Source of the DNA: DAOTVS01 sp034436375
GTDB taxonomy: Bacteria; Chloroflexota; Anaerolineae; SpSt-313
Assembly: GCA_034436375.1 (NCBI GenBank)
Contig: DAOTVS010000238.1
Location: 1 to 39,466 of the forward strand
Length of the DNA: 39,466 bases
Reading direction: 5' to 3'
Every line of letters begins with the position of its first letter. Within the stretch, counting starts at the first letter, position 1. The notes under the pieces were generated by a model. It ran no database searches. It was not told the DNA's origin and saw only the letters and a list, made by a program, of their open reading frames with translations. The translations under genes and the position numbers were made by a program. Shown here one piece after another: positions 33,248-39,466 of this stretch.

Positions 33248-34552
33248 CTACTCCTCCATGTCGTGGGGAGGGGCAAGAGGCCCTTGCCGAGCCAAGAAGG
33301 CGGCGATTGCATGGGCCTCGGCGGCCTGCTTCTTCCAGGAGCCATACTCGCGCCCCTCACCCGCAAGCCCGCCCAGCCAGCGTGCTGTGCTGTCATCGAT
33401 CTCTCCCGGCGACTCGTGAGCCCAGGCAGAGCCGGGCAAGGGCATGAAAGCGTGGCTGTGGATGCGTGCGCCCAAGGTGGCCAACTCTTCGGCAAAGCGG
33501 CGGCTGAGGAGCTTGTCCTCCGCCGTCTCTCCGGGCAGGCCGAAAATAAAGTCCACATTGGCGCGCAGGCCGGCTGCGTGGGTGATCTGCACGGCGCGCC
33601 GCACCTGATCGACAGTGTGGCCGCGCCGCATAGCCTCGAGCATACGGGGGCTGCCCGACTGGGCGCCAATGACCAGGTTGTCGTTGCCGCAGTAGCGGGC
33701 GACCAATTCGACCGCTGCTGGTGTGACCGATTCGGGGCGCACTTCGGAGGGAAAAGAGCCCAGGAAGACGTTCTCCCGCCCTGCTTGCGCAGAGGAGATG
33801 CGCAGCAGTTCGGCCAACACATCGAGCGCCGGCTCCTCCGTCGCCGAGCCATAGGCAAAGGCATTGGGGGCGATAAATCGAATCTGATCGATGCCATGGG
33901 CCAGGCACGTCTCGACGCCGCTCAAGACGGCGCGCAGAGGGCGATGGCGCACGCGGCGGCCGGCCAGGAAGGGAGCGGCGCAGAAACGGCAGTGGTGGGG
34001 GCAGCCGCGGGTGATCTCGATGGGCCCCTGGCGGCGGAAGCGGACAGAGAATGGGGGGTAATCCGCCAAATTGATCGGCCGCGCCCGCCCCTGTTGCACC
34101 AGTGACCCGTCGCCGGCGCGATAGGCTACACCACGCAGCCACGGCGTGCGCTCCCCAGAGCCCAGGGCGCAGAGCAGATCGGGAAAGACCGCCTCGCCCT
34201 CGCCGACGACGACATAATCAAAGCCAATTTCCAGGGCCGAGCGCGGCAGGGCCGTGGCATGCGGGCCGCCGGCTACCAGCAACAGATTGGGGTAACGCTC
34301 CTGCGGCAGATCACGCCGCAGCACAGCGACCTGCGCAGCCGTGCGTAAGAGATCAGGGGTCGTGAAGGAAAAGCCGGCGATGACCGTCTCGTGGGCGGCG
34401 GCCAGCCCCGCCAGGCGCGATGCAGCGACCTCGGGGCGCACGAAAACGAGGTGGATACCGGATAAGCGTGCATCTACCTCGATCGCCCCCGAGAGAGCGC
34501 TCAGGCTATTCCAGTTGTAACGATGGCCCACCAGGGCAACAGCCAGGTCCAC
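33248..34552 (-). CDS. B12-binding domain radical SAM protein
   Basis: A 434-residue protein. Residues about 1-135 form a cobalamin-binding-type Rossmann domain (AGFSFTTPDL, LLVAGGPHATALP, VVGEGE). The radical SAM barrel follows, with CPHHCRFC (Cys184, Cys188, Cys191) for the 4Fe-4S cluster and FIFGLPGETAED further on. It resembles the MJ_1487-like class of B12-binding radical SAM proteins of unknown substrate. It starts with GTG 34552 after GAGGGG. The structured repeat copy B lies about 70 bases upstream of the start. Confidence 0.88.
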   Translation of the reverse strand: MDLAVALVGHRYNWNSLSALSGAIEVDARLSGIHLVFVRPEVAASRLAGLAAAHETVIAGFSFTTPDLLRTAAQVAVLRRDLPQERYPNLLLVAGGPHATALPRSALEIGFDYVVVGEGEAVFPDLLCALGSGERTPWLRGVAYRAGDGSLVQQGRARPINLADYPPFSVRFRRQGPIEITRGCPHHCRFCAAPFLAGRRVRHRPLRAVLSGVETCLAHGIDQIRFIAPNAFAYGSATEEPALDVLAELLRISSAQAGRENVFLGSFPSEVRPESVTPAAVELVARYCGNDNLVIGAQSGSPRMLEAMRRGHTVDQVRRAVQITHAAGLRANVDFIFGLPGETAEDKLLSRRFAEELATLGARIHSHAFMPLPGSAWAHESPGEIDDSTARWLGGLAGEGREYGSWKKQAAEAHAIAAFLARQGPLAPPHDMEE

Positions 34553-34623
34553 AGTTCTCGCCCCTCAATTCCGACTCCAGCATATTGTAACAGGTAGGGC
34601 GAGCCTGTCAACAATATCCTCAA

Positions 34624-34684
34624 ATCAGTCCCCCATGCCCGATTGGGCACAACGCACGATGAGAACGCCCTTCGGCTTCCGGGC
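34624..34684 (-). repeat. Structured dispersed repeat, copy B
   Basis: The reverse complement matches 1146-1205 with about five differences and one extra base by eye. The two short hairpin stems are conserved. As in copy A, it is oriented toward the next gene in the same direction and lies about 70 bases upstream of that start. It also sits 57 bases after the preceding receiver gene. Confidence 0.75.
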
Positions 34685-34741
34685 TTGTGCGGGGCATGGC
34701 AACCGGCAACCACCCGGCAGGGCGTCGGCGCCATTTTTATA

Positions 34742-35113
34742 TCAGCCGAAGAAAGTGGGCGCCCGCGTCTGCAAGAGCGTCCCGACCTGGCTCTCCAGCT
34801 CATCGATGGAAAAGGGCTTGCGCAGGATGGCGTCGGGGCAGGTATCGGTCACCGGGATATTGCCGGCGGTCATCAGCAGGAAGGGGATGGGGGGATCGAG
34901 ATGCTCATCCTTCAGAGTCTTGCAGAGCTCGAGGCCTGTCATTAAGGGCAGCATCTGGTCAGCGATGATGAGGGCAGGCCGCTCCCGATGGGCAAGCTCT
35001 AGCCCGGTCCTGCCGTCGTAAGCTTCTTCCACCGTATGGCCGGCGCTGGTGAGCACCGTTTTGACCACATCCACGAGCGCCAATTCGTCTTCCACAACCA
35101 GTATCAGGGCCAT
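34742..35113 (-). CDS. Single-domain receiver protein
   Basis: A 123-residue receiver: acidic pocket VEDE, phospho-acceptor Asp52 in IIADQMLPLMTG, Thr in LMTAGN, Lys in RKPF. There is no output domain. It lies 57 bases downstream of the KaiC-like gene on the same strand with an AGGGGAGGGG ribosome-binding site. KaiC-like ATPases are often found with receivers or histidine kinases, so the two may work together. Confidence 0.9.
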   Translation of the reverse strand: MALILVVEDELALVDVVKTVLTSAGHTVEEAYDGRTGLELAHRERPALIIADQMLPLMTGLELCKTLKDEHLDPPIPFLLMTAGNIPVTDTCPDAILRKPFSIDELESQVGTLLQTRAPTFFG

Positions 35114-35170
35114 CTTGCCCCTCCCCTTCTAGGTGATGCTACTATACAATTGTGCCTGCAAGTGTTGGCC

Positions 35171-36619
35171 TCAGACCGGGGGGCTGGCGGGCTCAGGATG
35201 ATGCTCCCCGGCCGTGACCGGCTCACCGACATGGAGGCCATAGGCGTCGATCGTAAACTCTCGCACTACCGGGCTATAGGCCGAGCCGCGCATCTTGAGT
35301 ATGGCAAGAGCGCGGTACAGGCGGCCCATCTCTTCCGCCTGCCGCAACAGGACAATATTGCCCACCTGGTCGGCCAGAGGCATATGGCCGAGCTCAAACC
35401 CACGCGCCTCAGGGCCCGGCACCTGGGTGATGAGGCCACTCACGCCCCGCTGATCCAGCCAGCCCACCAGCCAGGTCAGGAACTCTCGAGCAGCGTCAGG
35501 GTTTGGCAGCGCCCTGCTCAACTCGCTGGCCCCATCGAGCACCAGCCGTTGCGCGCCCAATGCCCCCACCCGATCCTCGATACGGTAGGCCAGGGGATCG
35601 GCATCCAATTCAAAGGGCGCCAGGTTGATAAACTCCAGCTGGTCTTTCCCTGCCGCCGCTTCCAGGTCGCGCCCCCAGCTCTTGGTCGTAGCCAGGAGTT
35701 GCGTGCGATCCTCACGAAAGCCCAGCCAGAGGCCCGGTTGCCCCGTGGCCACACCATTGGAAAGGAAAGCGAGGGCCAACATCGTCTTGCCTGTGCCCGC
35801 GCCGCCGGCAACAAGAGTCTGCGTGCCAGCCAGCACGCCGCCGCCCAGCATGGGGTCAAAGGCTGGCAGGCCAAAAGGCATACGCATGCTGCTCCACGTA
35901 CGTTCTGCTGGCTGGAAAGTAGCCTGCGGCCGTGGCCACACCGTCACCCCATTGTGATCGATGGTAAAAGCATGCTGGCCGGCCAATGGGGATTGGCCGC
36001 GCATCTTGCGCACAGTGAGGCGGCGCAACAGTTGATCGTTTGTCGGCTCTCGTGTCAGAGCGATTACGCCATCCATCAGGGCGAATTCGGGTTGATCGAT
36101 CACCCGCGCCGCATCGATATCTTTGGTCAGAATAAGGGTGATCTTTTCGAGAGCAAACCATGAGGTCAGGCTGTACAGAAACTGGTACGCGCCCTGTACG
36201 CCATCCAAAAACGCCTCAAAGCTGCGCAACCCATCGAAGATTACCCACTGCGGGCGAGAATTGAGCACTGTCTTGCGCAGGACGTCGACCTTTTCCGCAA
36301 GAGGCCGGTCCAAAAAGGGCACCAGCGAGACCGTCTCGATTTGCGGGCCAATCAGCTTGTAATCGGTAAAAGAAAAGCTCAACAGGTGTTCGATCAGATT
36401 GCTATGGGGCTCCTCGAGCCCCGTGATCAGGAGCACCCGGTCGCCTGCGCGCGCCCGGTGGAAAGCGATCTGCTGGGCCAGGACCGACTTGCCCGCGCCC
36501 GAAGCCCCGACGATCAGATAGCTATTGTGTTCCTGCAATCCGCCGCCCAACACGCGATCCAGATTGGGAACGCCCGTGCTGAGCAACCTGGGTTTTGTCG
36601 CCTCTTGCGTCTGCGCCAT
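35171..36619 (-). CDS. Double-domain KaiC-like ATPase
   Basis: A 482-residue RecA-fold protein with two KaiC-type domains. The first has Walker A GASGAGKS (Lys44) and the ITGLEEPH Glu pair; the second has GGAGTGKT (Lys278) and FREDRTQLL, where the first Glu of the KaiC pair is Arg. In the second domain, the KaiC autophosphorylation Ser-Thr position aligns with Met-Pro (GHMPLADQ), while the downstream RALAILKMRGSAYSPVVREF is well kept. It is therefore probably an ATP-driven signalling oligomer rather than a phosphorylation clock. No kaiA or kaiB is present. The downstream receiver is its likely partner. GGAGG lies about 10 bases before the ATG. Confidence 0.9.
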   Translation of the reverse strand: MAQTQEATKPRLLSTGVPNLDRVLGGGLQEHNSYLIVGASGAGKSVLAQQIAFHRARAGDRVLLITGLEEPHSNLIEHLLSFSFTDYKLIGPQIETVSLVPFLDRPLAEKVDVLRKTVLNSRPQWVIFDGLRSFEAFLDGVQGAYQFLYSLTSWFALEKITLILTKDIDAARVIDQPEFALMDGVIALTREPTNDQLLRRLTVRKMRGQSPLAGQHAFTIDHNGVTVWPRPQATFQPAERTWSSMRMPFGLPAFDPMLGGGVLAGTQTLVAGGAGTGKTMLALAFLSNGVATGQPGLWLGFREDRTQLLATTKSWGRDLEAAAGKDQLEFINLAPFELDADPLAYRIEDRVGALGAQRLVLDGASELSRALPNPDAAREFLTWLVGWLDQRGVSGLITQVPGPEARGFELGHMPLADQVGNIVLLRQAEEMGRLYRALAILKMRGSAYSPVVREFTIDAYGLHVGEPVTAGEHHPEPASPPV

Positions 36620-36760
36620 GCTCTACAACCTCCGACGAGCATCAGAGCAGCAACACTCGTGCCAATGCCGCCCGCTTGCCCCTGGCATAAATCATGCTGC
36701 GCTACAGAAAGCCGGTGCGCAATGCGCATCAGATTTTCGAGCCGTGGAGGTGTGGTCATC

Positions 36761-37051
36761 GTGAAAGTCGAGTACAATTTCGAGTCTCTACAGAACTGCC
36801 AGTGTGGGGCCTGCCCGGTACACGATGGCAGCAATTGTGTGGCCCAGCACACCAATGGCCTCAAGTTCACCACCTGCTCATCGGACCCGCCGGCAGCCGA
36901 TGTCGAGGGGATCTATTGCTCAGCGCAAAAGGGCGCCTCGAGTTGCCACGACCTGGCCAGCGCCAAGGCATGCCTTTGCCCTACCTGCACGGTGTGGAAG
37001 TCGCACAGCCTGGATACCGCCTATTTCTGCATCAACGGAGCCGCCCAGTAG
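36761..37051 (+). CDS. Cys-rich DUF2769-like protein
   Basis: A 96-residue protein with eleven Cys, including two CxCxxC motifs (CQCGAC at 13-18, CLCPTC at 71-76) and a closing AYFCINGAA. This matches the pattern of DUF2769 proteins, presumed metal or Fe-S binding. GTG 36761 is chosen because GGAGGT lies 9 bases upstream; the longer open frame starts inside the KaiC-like gene on the other strand. It is divergent from the KaiC-like gene across 141 bases. Function unknown. Confidence 0.75.
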   Translation: MKVEYNFESLQNCQCGACPVHDGSNCVAQHTNGLKFTTCSSDPPAADVEGIYCSAQKGASSCHDLASAKACLCPTCTVWKSHSLDTAYFCINGAAQ

Positions 37052-37126
37052 CGTGATTGGGCATCAATCCGCGCGCTTCGCACGCGACCGGAGTAGAGCC
37101 ATTCGGGGGATTTGGCGGGTTCCCCC

Positions 37127-37208
37127 CCTCCCGGGTCAGAGCCGGGCAGGCGCGCAGCACCTTGGTCGGCTGGACCAAGTACGGTTGCAGTATCAGCAGG
37201 TCGGGAGG
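37127..37208 (+). other. Possible structured RNA or leader region
   Basis: CCTCCCG at 37127-37133 pairs with CGGGAGG at 37202-37208, enclosing a hairpin CTTGGTC (37161-37167) / GACCAAG (37173-37179) with a 5-base loop. It does not match any RNA class I know. The ORF spanning it is unconvincing. It may be a small RNA or part of a transcript leading into the downstream hairpin. Confidence 0.3.
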
Positions 37209-37252
37209 AAAGGATCTGCGGATTGATGCTAACGCTACCTGGCGCAAGCGCG

Positions 37253-37298
37253 CAGCCCGGCTGGCCCTATGGGCTTACCATCAGGGTTGGCCGGGCTG
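37253..37298. other. Long imperfect hairpin
   Basis: Left arm 37253-37272 and right arm 37278-37298 pair over 9 + 4 + 4 bases with three mismatches and a bulge, around a five-base loop (CAGCCCGGC ... GCCGGGCTG). No T-run follows on the plus strand. It might end the DUF2769-like transcript in a rho-independent-like manner, but this is uncertain. Confidence 0.5.
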
Positions 37299-37333
37299 GA
37301 ACCCTAAAAAATGCTGGAAAAGCGCCGGGGGCC

Positions 37334-37362
37334 TTGACAACCCCTAGAAGATAGCGTAAAAT
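37334..37362 (+). promoter_or_regulatory. Promoter of the c-di-AMP riboswitch transcript
   Basis: A perfect TTGACA at 37334-37339, a 17-base spacer and TAAAAT at 37357-37362. Transcription would start near 37369, six bases before the aptamer. It is the best sigma-70-type promoter in the window. Confidence 0.85.
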
Positions 37363-37374
37363 CGAGACAATAGA

Positions 37375-37506
37375 ATAAGCCGAGTTCTCATTCTTGAGAA
37401 GCGGGGGAACCAGAGGGTGCTTACAAGCACCGGGGGTGAATCTGGCCGCAGGGCCAGTAGGGTTGCTCTCCCAACCCGAACCCGACAGCTAACCTCGTAG
37501 GCTTGT
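37375..37506 (+). promoter_or_regulatory. c-di-AMP riboswitch (ydaO/yuaA leader) aptamer
   Basis: The conserved blocks of this class are present in order: GCGGGGGAACCA, GGGGGTGAATC, the GGGTT...AACCCGAACCCGACAG segment and GCTAACCTCGTAGGC. The closing P1 helix pairs 37375-37381 with 37500-37506 (7 pairs, one G-U). It binds c-di-AMP and usually switches expression off. It precedes an LCP wall-polymer gene, in keeping with the class's link to cell-wall and osmotic genes. Confidence 0.95.
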
Positions 37507-37520
37507 GGGAGGGTAGCGGG

Positions 37521-37550
37521 ACCCAGGGCCGCTAGGCTCCTGGGTTTTCT
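37521..37550 (+). terminator. Riboswitch expression-platform terminator
   Basis: ACCCAGG at 37521-37527 pairs with CCTGGGT at 37539-37545, and TTTTCT follows at once. It lies 15 bases after the aptamer. An alternative pairing, TAGCGG (37514-37519) with CCGCTA (37529-37534), overlaps the terminator loop and could compete with it. Ligand-induced termination is the usual mode of this class. Confidence 0.8.
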
Positions 37551-37593
37551 GCGTTCTGGCACTGCCAATACCTTCTTCTCCTCCTTTGAGGCA

Positions 37594-37632
37594 GGGGTGG
37601 GGGCTACCCGGGCGAGGGGTTTCCCCCACCCC
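37594..37632. other. GC-rich perfect hairpin downstream of terminator
   Basis: GGGGTGGGGG at 37594-37603 pairs exactly with CCCCCACCCC at 37623-37632 around a 19-base loop. No T-run follows. It lies between the riboswitch terminator and the second promoter; its role is unknown. Confidence 0.6.
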
Positions 37633-37692
37633 ACTCATGCGTGTTGGGCGCCCGCATTCTGCCCCTTCTCGGGTGCTCCAACAAGAACAGCT

Positions 37693-37721
37693 TTGCCCGG
37701 CCTGCCGCATTATGCTATAAT
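37693..37721 (+). promoter_or_regulatory. Second promoter, directly upstream of the LCP gene
   Basis: TTGCCC at 37693-37698, a 17-base spacer and a perfect TATAAT at 37716-37721 with an extended TGC in front. Its start near 37728 bypasses the riboswitch, so the LCP gene would keep a c-di-AMP-independent level of expression. Confidence 0.8.
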
Positions 37722-37773
37722 GGCCCTCGAACGCTCACTACCACCAAACTTGCAAAAAGGAACATAGCACCCT

Positions 37774-39144
37774 ATGTGGGAACGTGAACCTCGGGCTCGG
37801 GACCGCCGCTTATCTAGCCGGCGCCGCGTGTTGCTGAGTGCGTTGCTGGCAGTCTTTGCCATGGGGGGCCTCTTTTTTGGCTACCTCTTCTACGCCAGCG
37901 TACGAGATATCGTGGCCTATGCGCAATTGCCCTTTCTCATCGTTGCCCCAGCAAGCCCGGCTCAGGCCAATAACCCCGCCAACCAGGGGCCGATCACTGA
38001 GCAGAAACTTACCGAGCGCGTGAACATCCTCCTCATGGGTAGCGATCAGCGCGAAGGTGATCCCAGCCCCTCTCGCACCGACACGATGATCCTCTTCAGC
38101 ATTGACCCCATCAGCAATACTGTCAGTATGCTCTCGATTCCCCGTGACCTGTGGGTACCCATTCCCGGCTATGGCGAAGACCGCATCAACGCCGCCTATG
38201 TCTATGGCGAGTTGAACAAGTACCCTGGCGGCGGCCCGGCCCTGGCCAAGCGCACAGTGCAGTATAATCTGGGGGTGCCGGTCCACTATTATGTCTGGGT
38301 CAACTTTGACGGCTTTAAAAAGATCATCGATGATATCGGCGGCATCGATGTCGATGTGCCCCGCGATATCGTCGACGACCACTACCCTACGGATGACTAT
38401 AAAACGGAGAAGCTATACATCCCGGCCGGCATGCAGCACATGAATGGCGATCTGGCGCTCAAATACGCCCGCGAACGTCACGATAGCTCCGATATCGACC
38501 GCGCCCAGCGCCAACAACAGGTGATCATGGCCGTGCGCAGCAAGGTGCTTAGCGCCAAGATCATCTTTTCCCTCGATCGCTTGCCGAGCATGCTGAGCAC
38601 AATGGGCTCAAGCATCAAGACCGACATGACGGTCGATGAGATGTATGCCATCTACCAGGCTGCCCATGGCGTGTCTGGCGGGAACATCCAGCAGGGCGTC
38701 ATCGACGACACAATGACCATCCCCTGGAAGACGCCGCAGGGCTGGGACGTTTTGGTGCCGCAGCGAGACAAGATCCGCGTGCTGATCGATCGCCTCTTCC
38801 CGGTGGCGACGCCCTCCGTATCGTTGGGTACCCTGGGTGACCCGAGCAGACTCAACGCTGAAGCGGCGCGCATAGAAGTGGAGAACGGCACTCTGACCGC
38901 CCAGTTGGCCTCCAAGATGGCCGCGGATCTGCGCTCCAAGGGCTATAATGTGGTGCGTTTTGGCAACGCTGACCGGTCCGACTATGACAAGACGCAGATC
39001 ATCTATTACACCGACAAGCGCTACACAATCGCTTCGCTCAAGGATCTCTTCAAAGTTGATGATGCCCATGTAGCGCAAGAAACGCCCCTGGCCGGCAATG
39101 ATATTGACATTCGGGTTGTGCTGGGGACGGATAGCATCCGATGA
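37774..39144 (+). CDS. LytR-CpsA-Psr (LCP) family transferase
   Basis: A 456-residue membrane-anchored protein. It has a basic cytoplasmic N-terminus, one transmembrane helix (about residues 18-42) and an LCP catalytic domain (about 82-250). The domain shows ILLMGSDQRE, SRTDTMILFSID, LSIPRDLWVPIPG, RINAAYVYG, VDVPRDIVD and LKYARERH, including the Arg and Asp residues that bind the polyprenyl pyrophosphate substrate. A LytR_C domain (about 365-452: IEVENGTLTAQLASKMAADL) ends it. LCP enzymes move lipid-linked polymers onto the cell wall. This one could attach the polysaccharide made by the cluster at 5543-24470, though that is inference. Expression has two inputs: the c-di-AMP riboswitch transcript and its own promoter. 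Confidence 0.93.
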   Translation: MWEREPRARDRRLSSRRRVLLSALLAVFAMGGLFFGYLFYASVRDIVAYAQLPFLIVAPASPAQANNPANQGPITEQKLTERVNILLMGSDQREGDPSPSRTDTMILFSIDPISNTVSMLSIPRDLWVPIPGYGEDRINAAYVYGELNKYPGGGPALAKRTVQYNLGVPVHYYVWVNFDGFKKIIDDIGGIDVDVPRDIVDDHYPTDDYKTEKLYIPAGMQHMNGDLALKYARERHDSSDIDRAQRQQQVIMAVRSKVLSAKIIFSLDRLPSMLSTMGSSIKTDMTVDEMYAIYQAAHGVSGGNIQQGVIDDTMTIPWKTPQGWDVLVPQRDKIRVLIDRLFPVATPSVSLGTLGDPSRLNAEAARIEVENGTLTAQLASKMAADLRSKGYNVVRFGNADRSDYDKTQIIYYTDKRYTIASLKDLFKVDDAHVAQETPLAGNDIDIRVVLGTDSIR

Positions 39145-39181
39145 TCAGGTGACGCTGCTGCGGAGCACTGGGGTACGGATT

Positions 39182-39231
39182 AAGGACGCAAAGAGCACAA
39201 AGGATTAGCCCGGTTCTCTTTGTGTCCTTTT
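39182..39231 (+). terminator. Terminator-like inverted repeat after the LCP gene
   Basis: AAGGACGCAAAGAG at 39182-39195 pairs with CTCTTTGTGTCCTT at 39216-39229 (one G-T pair) around a 20-base loop, followed by TT. It lies 38 bases after the LCP stop and could end its transcript. Confidence 0.5.
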
Positions 39232-39270
39232 GTCTGCGCCGATCTGTGCTCATCCCCGGTCCCCTTGCAG

Positions 39271-39466
39271 GTGGGCCTGGCAGTGCTCTCGCAGGGCTAC
39301 TATGGCACCGATTGGACGGCCCTGATGGCCGGGACGGTCCTCAGCAAGGAGCAAAGTCCATTGACCGAGCAAACCCCCGCCTTTGCGGGCACCCACGGCT
39401 CTGCCGCCGATGATCTCACACTGAACGCAGCCGACCGCGCGATTCTGCGCCGGCTGGCCGCCCAGG
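39271..39466 (+). CDS. Partial ORF of unknown function at window end
   Basis: The plus frame from GTG 39271 (or ATG 39325) stays open to the window edge with the strong GC bias at third positions seen in real genes here. Neither start has a clear ribosome-binding site, and the frame is also open further upstream through the terminator-like repeat, so the 5' end is uncertain; it could be a 5'-truncated gene. The final residues (LNAADRAILRRLAAQ) recall helical N-termini of some URO-D-like proteins, but that is a weak impression. No family is claimed. Confidence 0.35.
   Translation, partial: MGLAVLSQGYYGTDWTALMAGTVLSKEQSPLTEQTPAFAGTHGSAADDLTLNAADRAILRRLAAQ

Noticed and set aside
37052..37075. 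Possible third copy of the dispersed repeat (GATTGGGCA near 37057)
   Set aside because: Only about nine bases match and the hairpin stems are missing.
37057..37347. 96-codon plus-strand ORF between the DUF2769-like gene and the riboswitch promoter
   Set aside because: No ribosome-binding site, no recognisable motif, and it runs through strong hairpins into the promoter.
37594..37632. GC-rich hairpin as an intrinsic terminator
   Set aside because: There is no T-run on either side; recorded only as a hairpin.
1..39466. CRISPR arrays, tRNA or rRNA genes, complete insertion sequences, prophage or replication origin
   Set aside because: No regularly spaced repeats, cloverleaf-type sequences, transposase or phage proteins, or DnaA-box clusters were seen on reading; a computed scan was not possible.

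Overview
The window is a GC-rich (by eye about 60-65 %) bacterial chromosomal segment. The gene set points to a Gram-positive-like (monoderm-type) lineage, most likely Chloroflexota (Anaerolineae-like). It has lipoproteins with long Pro/Thr/Ala linkers, an exopolysaccharide cluster without an outer-membrane exporter, an LCP wall-polymer transferase behind a c-di-AMP riboswitch, a KaiC-like ATPase and DUF362/Mrp genes. This assignment is inference; no rRNA or other marker gene is present and I found no tRNA.

Layout. 1-5348: end of a URO-D-like gene, an orphan HicB-like gene coupled to a Tat/lipobox DUF362 lipoprotein, a decayed alpha-mannosidase (GH38) C-terminus, a candidate glycine-riboswitch-like leader in front of a Gfo/Idh/MocA dehydrogenase, and a multi-zinc-ribbon protein. 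5358-5424: a perfect 30-bp inverted repeat. 5543-24470: a tightly packed, mostly overlapping, same-strand exopolysaccharide cluster. It holds a Wzz-like protein, Wzx flippase, degenerate BY-kinase, small membrane protein, Wzy/ligase-like polymerase, two hexapeptide acyltransferases, FemAB-like protein, GT2, SAT, lipoprotein, three GT4, membrane GT2 and an initiating phosphoglycosyl transferase. It continues into a GT26 enzyme fused to two STAS domains, a three-domain pseudoenzyme, a stand-alone STAS protein and an RsbW-like kinase.

24467-29961 (minus strand): an operon converging on the cluster encodes a CHASE4-HAMP-GAF-PAS-PAS hybrid histidine kinase with two receivers, a single receiver, and a receiver-PP2C (RsbU-type) phosphatase. 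Together with the STAS and RsbW-like genes this makes a complete partner-switching circuit: sensor, phosphatase, antagonist and kinase. No sigma factor is present. The visible candidate output is the STAS-fused glycosyltransferase, so the circuit may control polysaccharide synthesis post-translationally. This is the most unusual system in the window.

30129-39466: Mrp/ApbC Fe-S carrier, NifX-like protein and a second DUF362 protein (plus strand); an Ig-like membrane protein, a B12-binding radical SAM enzyme, a receiver protein and a double-domain KaiC-like ATPase (minus strand). These are followed by a Cys-rich DUF2769-like protein, a structured intergenic region, a c-di-AMP (ydaO) riboswitch with its promoter and terminator, an LCP gene with its own second promoter, a terminator-like hairpin, and an open partial ORF at the window edge. 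A roughly 60-bp structured repeat occurs twice, 33 kb apart, near 1146 and 34624.
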